Shown here: piece after piece, positions 34,668 through 42,368 of the stretch | Position numbering within the stretch: the first letter of the stretch is position 1 | How the letters are laid out: every line of letters starts with the position of its first letter | NCBI GenBank assembly: GCA_034432655.1 | Contig: DAOUBP010000127.1 | Location: forward strand, 1 to 64,000 | Direction: 5' to 3' | Length of the DNA stretch: 64,000 nucleotides | Origin: DAOUBP01 sp034432655 | GTDB lineage: Bacteria > Chloroflexota > Anaerolineae > CG2-30-64-16 | Made by a program: the position numbers and the translations under genes | Notes under the pieces: generated by a model | Databases searched by the model: none | What the model was told of the DNA's origin: nothing | What the model saw: the letters and a program-made list of their open reading frames with translations, nothing else

Positions 34668-34706
34668 CTTGTACCTGGCTGATCAAGTCATCATCTGTGG
34701 GGAGCT

Positions 34707-36260
34707 ATGGCCGATTCAACTGCGCTGAAGATCTTGTATTTGTCGGCGGAATGCGTTCCGTTCGCCAAGACCGGCGGCCTGGCTGATGTGGCCGGCGCGT
34801 TGCCGAAAGCCATCCGTCGGCTCGGGCACGATATCCGCGTGGTCATGCCGCGCTACGGCCGCGTGGATGTGGCCCGCTTCGGCCTGCAGACGGTCCTGGA
34901 GGAGCTGCCGGTGCCGATGGACGAGCGCGCCGAGCCGGCGAAGATCCTGTCAGGCAGCGTCGGCTCCGGCCCGGCCGAGACCCCGGTTTACTTTGTGGAT
35001 AGCCCGCGTTATTTCGACCGCCAGGGCATCTACATGTACCCGGACGACGCAGAGCGGTTTATCTTCTTCTCGCGCGCGGCGTTGGAGATGTGCAAGGCGT
35101 TGGGCTGGCAGCCCGACGTGATCCATTGCAACGAGTGGCACACGGCCTTGATTCCCAACTGGCTCAAGACGATCTATCAGCGCGATCCCTTTTATGAGCC
35201 GATTGCCACGGTCTACACCGCGCACAATCTGGAATATCAAGGTATTTTCGGCCAGCGCATCCTGGAGATTGCCGGCCTGGCGGACATGGGTTTCATCGCG
35301 CATCCCGATGTGGCGCCCGACCTGAACTACGTGGTTGACTTGATGGCGCGCGGGTTCCTGTTCGCGGATGTCATCAACACTGTCAGCCCCACTTACGCCC
35401 GGGAGATCCTCACCCCCGAGTACGGCCAGCGGCTGGATCCCATCCTGCGCGATCGTCGCGACCGCCTGTTCGGCATCCTGAACGGCATAGACACCGAGGC
35501 CTACAACCCCGCAACCGATCCCGATATCGTAGCGCAGTTCAGCCTGAACAACCTGGAGCCGCGGCCGCTCAACAAGGCTGCCCTACAGGCTGAAGCCGGC
35601 CTGCCGGTGCGCGCCGATGTGCCTTTGATCGGTGCTATCTCCCGTTTGACCGATCAGAAGGGCTTCGATCTGATCACGGCGATTGCCGATCCCATGCTGC
35701 GGCACACCCGCTGTCAGTTGGTGGTGATGGGCACGGGTGACCTGCGCTACCACGAGATGCTGGAGGCGCTGCGCACGCGCTATCCCGAGCAGGTGGCGGT
35801 ATTCTTCACCTTCAACCGGCCGCTGGAACAACGCATCTACGCCGGCAGCGACATCTTCCTGATGCCATCGCGCTTTGAACCCTGCGGCCTGAACCAGATG
35901 GTGGCCATGCGTTATGGCGCAGTGCCGGTGGTGCACGCGGTGGGCGGCCTGGCGGACAGCGTGCGCGACTTCAACCCGGAGACGGGGGAAGGCCACGGTT
36001 TCAGCTTCGCTGAGTATGACGCGATGGCGCTCTTCGCGGCTGTGATCAGGGCTACCGAGACCTATCGTCATCGTCAGGTCTGGGGGCAGTTGGTGCGCCG
36101 TTGTATGGCCATTGACTTCTCCTGGGAGCGGTCGGCCCAGGCCTATGTGGATTTGTACTATCGGGCAGTGGTTGCCCGGCGGCAGAGCCGGCGCACGCTA
36201 GAGGATTACGCGTCGTTCCTGCGGTCGGCAGCCATCGCCTCTGACAGCGGGGGGCAATGA
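34707..36260 (+). CDS. glgA: Glycogen synthase, GT5 family
   Basis: 517 aa, normal length. The N-terminal KTGGLADVAGALPKA is the ADP-glucose/acceptor motif (K-x-G-G-L); YTAHNLEYQG and NTVSPTYAREI follow. The C-terminal lobe shows ILNGIDTEAYNP and the catalytic SRFEPCGLNQMVAM with YGAVPVVHAVGGLADSV. It elongates alpha-1,4-glucan from ADP- or UDP-glucose in the cytoplasm. No glgB, glgC or glgP is close. GGGGAG precedes the ATG; the stop overlaps the AlaX-like gene by 4 nt. Confidence 0.93.
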   Translation: MADSTALKILYLSAECVPFAKTGGLADVAGALPKAIRRLGHDIRVVMPRYGRVDVARFGLQTVLEELPVPMDERAEPAKILSGSVGSGPAETPVYFVDSPRYFDRQGIYMYPDDAERFIFFSRAALEMCKALGWQPDVIHCNEWHTALIPNWLKTIYQRDPFYEPIATVYTAHNLEYQGIFGQRILEIAGLADMGFIAHPDVAPDLNYVVDLMARGFLFADVINTVSPTYAREILTPEYGQRLDPILRDRRDRLFGILNGIDTEAYNPATDPDIVAQFSLNNLEPRPLNKAALQAEAGLPVRADVPLIGAISRLTDQKGFDLITAIADPMLRHTRCQLVVMGTGDLRYHEMLEALRTRYPEQVAVFFTFNRPLEQRIYAGSDIFLMPSRFEPCGLNQMVAMRYGAVPVVHAVGGLADSVRDFNPETGEGHGFSFAEYDAMALFAAVIRATETYRHRQVWGQLVRRCMAIDFSWERSAQAYVDLYYRAVVARRQSRRTLEDYASFLRSAAIASDSGGQ

Positions 36261-37459
36261 ACACAGAACGTCTGTATTACACCGATCCGTACTTGCGCGA
36301 GTTCGCCGCGCGCGTCGTGGCGCGTACGACCCTCGGCGGCCGGCCTGCGTTGGCGTTGGATCGCACAGCTTTCTATCCCACCGGCGGGGGCCAACCTCAC
36401 GACACGGGGACGCTGTTTGCCGCCGACGGTACTTCGGCCGCAGTGGTGGAAGTGCTCGCGGAGGATGGCCTGGTGTGGCACGTGGTAGACGCTCCCCCGG
36501 CGGACGAAGTTGTGCGTGGCGTTGTGAACTGGGAGCGCCGGTTTGATCACATGCAGCAGCATACCGGCCAGCACATCCTGTCGCAGGCGTTCATCCAGAC
36601 GTGCGATGCGGAGACGGTCGCGTTTCACCTGGGCGCCAGCTACAGCACCATTGACCTGAACCGGACCGATCTGGGGCCGGACGCGCTGGCCGCGGCCGAG
36701 GCCGCAGCCAACGCCGTCGTGGACAGCGCGTTGTCGGTCACGGCGGCCTTTGTTCCGCCCGAGGAGCTGGCTCGCCTGCCGCTGCGCAAGCCGCCGAAGG
36801 TGAACGAAAACATCCGCGTGGTGCAGGTGGCGGGCTACGACTGGTCGGCCTGCGGTGGCACGCACGTCGCCAACACGGCGCAGGTGGGGCTGATCAAGGT
36901 AGTGGCGGCCGAGCGGCGTGGGCCTGAGCTGCGGGTGACCTTTCTGTGCGGCCGGCGGGCACGCGCCGATTACGCGCGGCTGAAAGCCCTGGCCCAGGGG
37001 CTGGTGGCGCGCTTCACCACTGCTGAGGACGAGCTCCTGGATGCGGTTGACCGCCGGGCGGCCGAGATGGAAGCGCTGCGCAAAGACCTGGCCGATCTGG
37101 AACGGCAGTGGGCCGAGTCGTTGGCCGGGGCCTGGTGGGCCGCAGCGCAGCCGCTGGACGATGGTCGTCGGCTGGCCGTCCACGTGATGGATGTCCCGGT
37201 GGAACGCGCCAAGCGGGTGGCGCAGGCGTTGCGCAGCCGGCCGGGCGCGATTGTGTTGGTGGGAGTGCGTGGGGAACGGCCGCAATTGCTGTTCACCCGG
37301 GCCGACGACGTGGGGTTGGATATGGGCGCGCTGTTGCGCGTGGCCGCGGCCGCGGGCGGTGGCCGTGGCGGCGGCCGGCCCGACTGGGCACAGGGCGGCG
37401 TGCCGACCAACGAGGCTTTGGAAGTCGCGCTGGCAGCTGCGACAAAGCACCTGTCCTGA
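36257..37459 (+). CDS. Alanyl-tRNA editing protein (AlaX-L type, with DHHA1)
   Basis: 400 aa. The N-terminal AlaRS-like editing domain contains ALDRTAFYPTGGGQP and the zinc motif HMQQHTGQH plus CGGTHVANT. A central helical stretch leads to a C-terminal DHHA1 domain (AIVLVGVRGERPQLLF, with GGGRGGGRPDWAQGG). Such free-standing proteins hydrolyse Ser-tRNA(Ala) or Gly-tRNA(Ala). There is no aminoacylation domain. The ATGA overlap with glgA implies translational coupling to a metabolically unrelated gene. Confidence 0.9.
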   Translation: MNTERLYYTDPYLREFAARVVARTTLGGRPALALDRTAFYPTGGGQPHDTGTLFAADGTSAAVVEVLAEDGLVWHVVDAPPADEVVRGVVNWERRFDHMQQHTGQHILSQAFIQTCDAETVAFHLGASYSTIDLNRTDLGPDALAAAEAAANAVVDSALSVTAAFVPPEELARLPLRKPPKVNENIRVVQVAGYDWSACGGTHVANTAQVGLIKVVAAERRGPELRVTFLCGRRARADYARLKALAQGLVARFTTAEDELLDAVDRRAAEMEALRKDLADLERQWAESLAGAWWAAAQPLDDGRRLAVHVMDVPVERAKRVAQALRSRPGAIVLVGVRGERPQLLFTRADDVGLDMGALLRVAAAAGGGRGGGRPDWAQGGVPTNEALEVALAAATKHLS

Positions 37460-37494
37460 AAATGCCCCCTGCGTGGTGGCGACTGATGAAACTT

Positions 37495-37680
37495 GCGAGG
37501 CCGCCCGGCGATGAAGTCGCCGGGCTACCGTACGGCGCTCCGTGAACGGGGCTCGATTGGCCCCAACGCGGCAGGCCAGCCCGGTTGACCGGGCGCTGTT
37601 CGGTCGCACGAGCCATTTATGGCCGTGCGGGCTACTGAAGAAGTTACTACGACAGAACGGCTGAAGCCGTTACTACGAAG
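37495..37680. repeat. Mosaic palindromic intergenic repeat, copy 2
   Basis: GCCCGGCGATGAAGTCGCC with GGGCTACCG starts the module (compare 6.25 kb), then a GAACGGGGCTC segment, an AGCCCGGTTGACCGGGCGC hairpin, ATGGCC and the palindrome AACGGCTGAAGCCGTT with TACTACGA. It fills most of the 247-bp gap before the MBL gene; no promoter is obvious inside it. Confidence 0.6.
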
Positions 37681-37706
37681 GACGCAATACGCATCTTGAG
37701 GCACCT

Positions 37707-38603
37707 ATGCGTGAAATCTCACCCGGTATCTTCGTTGAAACCGATCAGCGCGGGGCCAACTACGGCGCTGTGCTGACCGATGACGGTTTCATCATTATAG
37801 ACACGCCCATCATACCGAAGCAGGCCGTGGCGTTTCGCGACGAACTGCGTCGTATTTCCGGCGGCAAGCCGTTCCTGTACATCATCAACACCGACCATCA
37901 CCGTGGCCATATCGTGGGCAACCAGTACTTCGTGCCGACCCCGGTAATCGCGCACGACATCGCCTGGAAGCACATGAAAGGGTATGGGGACAACTTCAAG
38001 CAGCGGGTCATTGACTCGTTCAAGAAAGAGCCGGAGATTCAGGCCCAGTTCGGCGAGATCCAGATCATCGTCCCGAAGATCACCTTTTCGCACCGGCTGG
38101 ACATCGTACGCGGGGGCCGCGACCTGCGCATCATCAAGATCGGCGGCCATACGGCGGCCACATCGGTGATCTGGCTGCCCAACGAGCGCATCCTGTTCGT
38201 GGGCGATGCCGTGTGGGTGGATCAACATCCGTACATGGCCCAGGCCAACTCCAAGGAATGGCTGGACGGCTTGACGTACATCCGCAAGTTCAAGGCCGAT
38301 ATGATCGTGCCCGGTCGGGGGCCGGTATGCGGCCGAGAGGCCACCGAACGGATGTCGGAGTACATCCGCTACATGCGTGCCCGTACGCGCACCCTCTATC
38401 GCCAGGGCAAGACCAGGCAGGAGACGATCCAGACCATCCTGCGAGAGGTCGTGGGCTGGTTCCCCATTCCGCCGGCGCTGAAATCGAAGACGGAGTCGCA
38501 GATCAAGCAGGGCATTGGTCGCATCTGGAACGAGCTGGAAAAGGCTACGAAGGCCAAGGACAAGCTGGCGGCCGAGCCCGAGCCGGAAGAGGCAGATGAA
38601 TAG
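37707..38603 (+). CDS. MBL-fold protein with degenerate metal site
   Basis: 298 aa, metallo-beta-lactamase fold. The metal motif, normally H-x-H-x-D-H, reads DHHRGH (63-68): the first His is Asp63 and the Asp is Gly67; His65 and His68 remain. GGHTAATSVIWLP and FVGDAVWVD retain the third His and the bridging Asp, while the final PGHG motif is PGRG. A helical C-terminal extension (about 215-298) ends in an acidic tail. It may bind one metal, act on an unusual substrate, or be non-catalytic. It probably shares a transcript with the TPR gene 17 nt downstream. Confidence 0.75.
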   Translation: MREISPGIFVETDQRGANYGAVLTDDGFIIIDTPIIPKQAVAFRDELRRISGGKPFLYIINTDHHRGHIVGNQYFVPTPVIAHDIAWKHMKGYGDNFKQRVIDSFKKEPEIQAQFGEIQIIVPKITFSHRLDIVRGGRDLRIIKIGGHTAATSVIWLPNERILFVGDAVWVDQHPYMAQANSKEWLDGLTYIRKFKADMIVPGRGPVCGREATERMSEYIRYMRARTRTLYRQGKTRQETIQTILREVVGWFPIPPALKSKTESQIKQGIGRIWNELEKATKAKDKLAAEPEPEEADE

Positions 38604-38620
38604 CGGCTTGCTGGGATGCT

Positions 38621-39607
38621 ATGGCTCAAGCCATTCGTGAGTCGAAGGTCACGCCCGCGGATGAACTGCGGGACTTGTTGACCCGTAATGAGAAACGCGT
38701 CGTTAACTTGCGCGGACAGGGTGCCGAGGCGCTGGCACTGCTGTTGGACCTGGATCGCATCGCCGAGCTGTGGCCGGAGCTGGAGGCCAGCGGGGTTGAC
38801 CTGCGGCCTGAACAGGGCCGGTGGGAGACGCTCCAGGCCCTGGTACGGCGCTACGCGTCGGTTGTGGTGCGCGAATTGCGCGCGTTAGGGGGCCTGCCGG
38901 CTCTGCGGGCACAGCATCATCCGTCCGGAGAAGCGGCGTGGTGGTGGTACCTGGCCGAACAGCTGCAGGCACAGCGCGCGCGCAACCTGGCCCGGGCAGC
39001 CGTCACCCTGGGCGGGGTGGTCGCCGTAGCGGCGCTGGTCTATTTCCTCGTTTTTCACGTGTTTTTCCCTGTGGATCCGGCCCTCAAAGCCGCTTTGGAA
39101 GCGCAAACGGCGGGCGAAGTGAAGATTGCGCAACAGGGGGATTACGCCGGCGCGCTGGCCGACTTTCGCCGGGCCACCGAATATCGGCCTGGTGACCCCG
39201 CTACCTGGTTGCGGGTCGGCTGCATCCTGTACCGGATCGGCGACACTGTGGGCGCGGAGGAGAATTTCTACCGCGCCCGGGTGCTGTTGGGCGATCTTCA
39301 GGACCTGAGGCTGGCCCGGGCGCCGATCTGCGTCCAGTTAGGGGTGGTTGACCTGGCCGAAGCTGACCTGCGGGAGGCCATTGCGGCTGATCCACAGAAC
39401 GCTGCAGCCTACTACTACCTGTCCTCCATCCTCGAGGAGCGCGGGGAGCTTCTGGAGGCCTTGCTTTCCGTGCAACGGGCGGCCGAGCTGGCCGAAGCCC
39501 AGGGCGACACCGAGCTGGTGGCCCTGGCCCGTTTCCGCGCCGGGGTTTTGATGCAGCAACTGGCCGTCCAGGGAATCCCGGCCGGGAAACCAACGCCGCA
39601 AAAGTAA
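38621..39607 (+). CDS. Membrane-anchored TPR protein
   Basis: 328 aa. An N-terminal helical cytoplasmic part (about 1-120) is followed by one membrane segment (about 126-149) and then TPR-like repeats (about 165-310, e.g. GDYAGALADFRRATEYRPGDPATW and YYYLSSILEERGELLEALLSV split by spacing). The N-terminal region resembles no family I recognise. TPRs outside or inside the membrane usually scaffold complexes. The stop codon lies in the left arm of a convergent hairpin. Confidence 0.7.
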   Translation: MAQAIRESKVTPADELRDLLTRNEKRVVNLRGQGAEALALLLDLDRIAELWPELEASGVDLRPEQGRWETLQALVRRYASVVVRELRALGGLPALRAQHHPSGEAAWWWYLAEQLQAQRARNLARAAVTLGGVVAVAALVYFLVFHVFFPVDPALKAALEAQTAGEVKIAQQGDYAGALADFRRATEYRPGDPATWLRVGCILYRIGDTVGAEENFYRARVLLGDLQDLRLARAPICVQLGVVDLAEADLREAIAADPQNAAAYYYLSSILEERGELLEALLSVQRAAELAEAQGDTELVALARFRAGVLMQQLAVQGIPAGKPTPQK

Positions 39608-39662
39608 GGCAACTCAGCAGTCGAACAGCTCTGCCAGGGCTGTTTCGTTGCTGAGTTGCCTT
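39606..39662. terminator. Bidirectional convergent hairpin
   Basis: Fourteen-bp perfect stem AAGGCAACTCAGCA / TGCTGAGTTGCCTT with an inner AACAGC/GCTGTT stem. The TAA of the TPR gene overlaps the left end and the TAA of the convergent gene overlaps the right end. There is no T-run, so termination may rely on the long stem. Confidence 0.75.
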
Positions 39663-40578
39663 ACTGTAGGATGACCCGCATGATGGCCGGTGCGACATCG
39701 GGCAGGCTGCGCAGTGCAGGGGCCAGCCGATGGCGGGCTGCAGCCGGACCGATCAAGATGGCCGGCACCGGGTTGGTGGTGTGCCCTCGGGTGCTCAGGT
39801 CCTCCAGGTTGCCGTGATCCGAGGTGATGATGATCAGCCCGGCCTCATCGTCCCATGCAGCCAGCAATCCCCCCAACATCTCATCCAGCGACGCCAACAG
39901 CTCCAACGCATCCGCCATGTCCTGGCCGTGGCCGGCGTAGTCGCTCAGCCAATACTCGAAGAAAGCGAAGTCCAGCCCGGCCGCCAGCGCGGCCAACCTG
40001 GCGCCCGCCGCGGCCGGTGTCAGCAACGGCGTGTCGGTCAGGCCCAACCGGCTGTGCCAGCCCCGGCCGGTGAGGTCTGCCGACAGGGCGAGGCCGGCGC
40101 GCAGGTCATCGGCTGTGCGCAACGGGATGCCCGCGCCCACCACCGCCTGGGGGATGGCCGAATAGAGCCGCCGGCCGGCCTGGATTGCAGCGAAGTAGGA
40201 GGGCGGGTACGCGTTGAGCAGCGCAGCCTGCTTACCGGCCCGGCGCACGGCCCGGAACAGATTGCCGTTGGCCAGCAGGTTCACGATGGCCTGATTGGGC
40301 CACGGCCCGTAGTGCCCGCCGATGAGCCGGGGTACGTTGAGGCCGGTGAGCAGCGCGGCCTGGCCGCTGGCCGATTGTGGCATCCCGGGCACCCCCAGAC
40401 AGGCGTCCAGCGCGACCACGGTCGCCCGCTCGGCTTCCAGCGGTGTAGCGCCCGCCACCAGACGGCCTCCGCCCAGCAAGCGGCGCAGGTTCGGCATGGG
40501 GGCCAGCGCCAGGGGGTTGAGGGCCGGGTCGTCCGGGCCCAGGCCCACCCCGTCCAGGAATAGGAAAAGCACCCGCAT
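39661..40578 (-). CDS. Phosphoglycerate-mutase-like metalloenzyme (alkaline phosphatase superfamily)
   Basis: 305 aa. Metal-binding blocks of the alkaline phosphatase/iPGM superfamily are visible: FLFLDGVGLGP (Asp), PQSASGQAALLTG (nucleophile region Ser), EYWLSDYAGHGQDM, TSDHGNLEDLSTRGHTTNP. It is shorter than true iPGM and lacks its inserted domain, so it is best called a metalloenzyme-domain phosphatase or mutase of unknown substrate. It is monocistronic, convergent with the TPR gene. Confidence 0.75.
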   Translation of the reverse strand: MRVLFLFLDGVGLGPDDPALNPLALAPMPNLRRLLGGGRLVAGATPLEAERATVVALDACLGVPGMPQSASGQAALLTGLNVPRLIGGHYGPWPNQAIVNLLANGNLFRAVRRAGKQAALLNAYPPSYFAAIQAGRRLYSAIPQAVVGAGIPLRTADDLRAGLALSADLTGRGWHSRLGLTDTPLLTPAAAGARLAALAAGLDFAFFEYWLSDYAGHGQDMADALELLASLDEMLGGLLAAWDDEAGLIIITSDHGNLEDLSTRGHTTNPVPAILIGPAAARHRLAPALRSLPDVAPAIMRVILQ

Positions 40579-40599
40579 GTGCTGCGCCTTCGGCTCCTG

Positions 40600-40761
40600 T
40601 CATTCCAGCGACGATCGCGCCTGCGCGAGATTAATCGCCCCTATGATGCGCCACACCTCTTGATCTGTGGCGTCGAAAAAGATGAAAGTGGGCGTTGGCC
40701 GGAATCCCGGTAACGAGTATTGGTTGATGACCCACATGGCCGTAGGATAGCGCTTCCGATG
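40600..40761 (-). pseudogene. Thioredoxin-like C-terminal remnant
   Basis: The open stretch between stops at 40764 and 40600 reads KRYPTAMWVINQYSLPG, then FRPTPTFIFFDATDQEVWRI and IGAINLAQARSSLE. TPTFIFFD is the cis-Pro strand of a thioredoxin fold and the rest matches its C-terminal half; the CxxC half is absent. Only about 50 residues remain, without a ribosome-binding site. This explains half of the 400-bp gap between 40579 and 40985. Confidence 0.6.
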
Positions 40762-40765
40762 TCAG

Positions 40766-40836
40766 GATACCGCAGGAGAGCTTACTTTCGATCAGGGTGC
40801 TATCCGGAGTTGGTGCCTTTGCGTTTCTGCGGTATC
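40766..40836. repeat. Inverted repeat GATACCGCAG / CTGCGGTATC
   Basis: Ten-bp perfect arms at 40766-40775 and 40827-40836 around a 51-bp interior, between the thioredoxin remnant and the 24-bp palindrome. It may mark the ends of a small insertion. Confidence 0.5.
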
Positions 40837-40873
40837 ATGTCCTGGCCTTTGAGCGGTGTCGCCTGATAAGATG

Positions 40874-40897
40874 CAAAGTGCGCTTAAGCGCACTTTG
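40874..40897. other. Perfect 24-bp palindrome
   Basis: CAAAGTGCGC-TT-AA-GCGCACTTTG, twelve bp per half without a spacer. It is the strongest perfect dyad in the window and lies about 90 bp upstream of the DUF456 gene. It could be a protein-binding site or a repeat; no T-run follows. Confidence 0.6.
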
Positions 40898-40985
40898 TGG
40901 CTATTTGCAACCTGCTTGTAGTAGATTTGTGCAACATCGGCCTGGCGATTTGAATCCCAGGCCTTGCATCGGTGGGTTGAAGCTG

Positions 40986-41489
40986 ATGTCCTCATTACCC
41001 TTTTGGATTGCGTTGATCGCCATGTTGATCGGCCTGGCCGGCACGGTCCTCCCCGCGCTGCCCGGCGTGGGGTTGATTTGGGCCGCCGTGTTGATCTACG
41101 CGCTGGCCGAAGGTTTTGCGGACCTGACCCCGGTTGCCTTTGCTGTCATCACGCTGCTGGCTGCGCTGGGGATAGCCTCCGACTTTCTACTGACCCAGGC
41201 CGGGAGCCGGGCGGCTGGCGCGTCCTGGCGAGCATTGGCGGCCGGCATCGCCCTGGGCGCACTCGGCTTCCTGTTCGGCCTGTTCGTCGGCGGGATCGGT
41301 GCCGTGCCGACGGCTATCATCGGGATGTTGCTGGGCATTTTCATCGTGGAATATCGCCGGCGGCGCGATTGGGCCGCGGCGCTGAAGGCCGGCGGCGGGT
41401 GGCTGGCAGGGTGCCTGGCGTCGCGCGGGCTGCAGTTCCTCCTCGGGCTGGTGATGATCGCCATCTTCGTCTGGCAGGCGGGGTTTTGA
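40986..41489 (+). CDS. DUF456 membrane protein
   Basis: 167 aa from the ATG at 40986; the frame is open upstream but non-hydrophobic. About four to five membrane segments in the DUF456 pattern: MLIGLAGTVLPALPGVGLIW, then GIASDFLLTQAGSRAAGAS, and a glycine-rich FGLFVGGIGAVPTAIIGMLL. Function of the family is unknown. Purine-rich spacer of 55 bp (41490-41544) separates it from yjjX. Confidence 0.85.
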   Translation: MSSLPFWIALIAMLIGLAGTVLPALPGVGLIWAAVLIYALAEGFADLTPVAFAVITLLAALGIASDFLLTQAGSRAAGASWRALAAGIALGALGFLFGLFVGGIGAVPTAIIGMLLGIFIVEYRRRRDWAAALKAGGGWLAGCLASRGLQFLLGLVMIAIFVWQAGF

Positions 41490-41544
41490 GATATAGCGCG
41501 AGGGAGACACAGAGAGACGGGGAGGGGGAGAGGCAGAGGCAGGG

Positions 41545-42096
41545 ATGAGGGTCTTGGTGGGGTCTGAGAACCCGGTGAAGATCGGCGCGGTGCGCGATGT
41601 TTTTGAGAACTATTTTTCGGGTGTCGAGGTGATCGGCATCTCGGTGGCGTCGGGCGTGCCGGCGCAACCGGTGGGTGAGGAGACCTTCCTCGGCGCTGAG
41701 AATCGTGCGCGAGCGCTGGTGACGCTGAACGCTGTGCAGGGGTTGGCCGCGCGTTTTTGCGTGGGCCTGGAGGGCGGTATTGCGCAACTGCACGGCCGCT
41801 GGTTCGCGTTTGGGGTGTTGTGCGTCGCGGATGCGGCGGGCCGGCTCGGCTTCGGGCTTTCACCGTTGTTCGAGATGCCGCCGGTTATGCTGGCCGACGT
41901 GTTAGCGGGCGAGGAGTTAGGCCACGTGGTGGACCGACTGAGCGGGGACCACAACAGCAAACAGAAGGGCGGCGCGATCGCGTTCTTGACGCGCGGGCGG
42001 GTGGACCGGCGGTCGTTGTACGCACAGGGGCTGGCGATGGCGCTGGTGCCGTTTTTGAACCAGGAGATGTACTTCGATGGTGACCTTTCCGACTGA
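41545..42096 (+). CDS. Inosine/xanthosine triphosphatase (YjjX, DUF84)
   Basis: 183 aa. The N-terminal GSENPVKIGAVRDVFENYF is the nucleotide-binding strand-loop; GLEGGIAQ and RLSGDHNSKQKGGAIAFLT are family signatures. YjjX-type enzymes hydrolyse ITP and XTP to the diphosphates, cleaning damaged purines from the pool. The 3' end overlaps the DUF2087 gene by 20 nt. Confidence 0.88.
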   Translation: MRVLVGSENPVKIGAVRDVFENYFSGVEVIGISVASGVPAQPVGEETFLGAENRARALVTLNAVQGLAARFCVGLEGGIAQLHGRWFAFGVLCVADAAGRLGFGLSPLFEMPPVMLADVLAGEELGHVVDRLSGDHNSKQKGGAIAFLTRGRVDRRSLYAQGLAMALVPFLNQEMYFDGDLSD

Positions 42097-42367
42097 ATTG
42101 AAGAACTTTGTGGACGCAGAGGGCCGGCTACGGCAGTGGCCCACCAAACAAAAGCTGCAACTGCTGGCGATCCCGGCCCTGGCCGAGGCGATCCCGTTTG
42201 GACAGCGCTTTACCGAGCGGGAGATCAACGAGCTGTTGAACCGCTACCATACCTTCGGTGACCCGGCGTTGCTGCGCCGCCTGTTGTGCGACATGGGCTA
42301 CCTGGCGCGCGAGCGCGATGGCTCGGTCTACTGGCGTGTTGTGCAGCAAGAGGCTTCGGAGGGTTGA
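42077..42367 (+). CDS. DUF2087 protein
   Basis: 96 aa, exactly one DUF2087 domain: FVDAEGRLRQWPTKQKLQLL, then FGQRFTEREINELLNRYHTF and LLRRLLCDMGYLARERDG with a final YW. This domain often forms the tail of winged-helix or RNA-related proteins and looks like a small helix-turn-helix fold. It overlaps yjjX (20 nt) and is separated from the GDPD start by one base, implying coupled translation of three genes. Confidence 0.85.
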   Translation: MVTFPTELKNFVDAEGRLRQWPTKQKLQLLAIPALAEAIPFGQRFTEREINELLNRYHTFGDPALLRRLLCDMGYLARERDGSVYWRVVQQEASEG

Positions 42368-42368
42368 T

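Noticed and set aside
40939..40970. tRNA-like T-arm (TTCAAATC) on the minus strand
   Set aside because: The surrounding bases form a longer GGCCTGG/CCAGGCC stem and no acceptor, D or anticodon arms can be placed.
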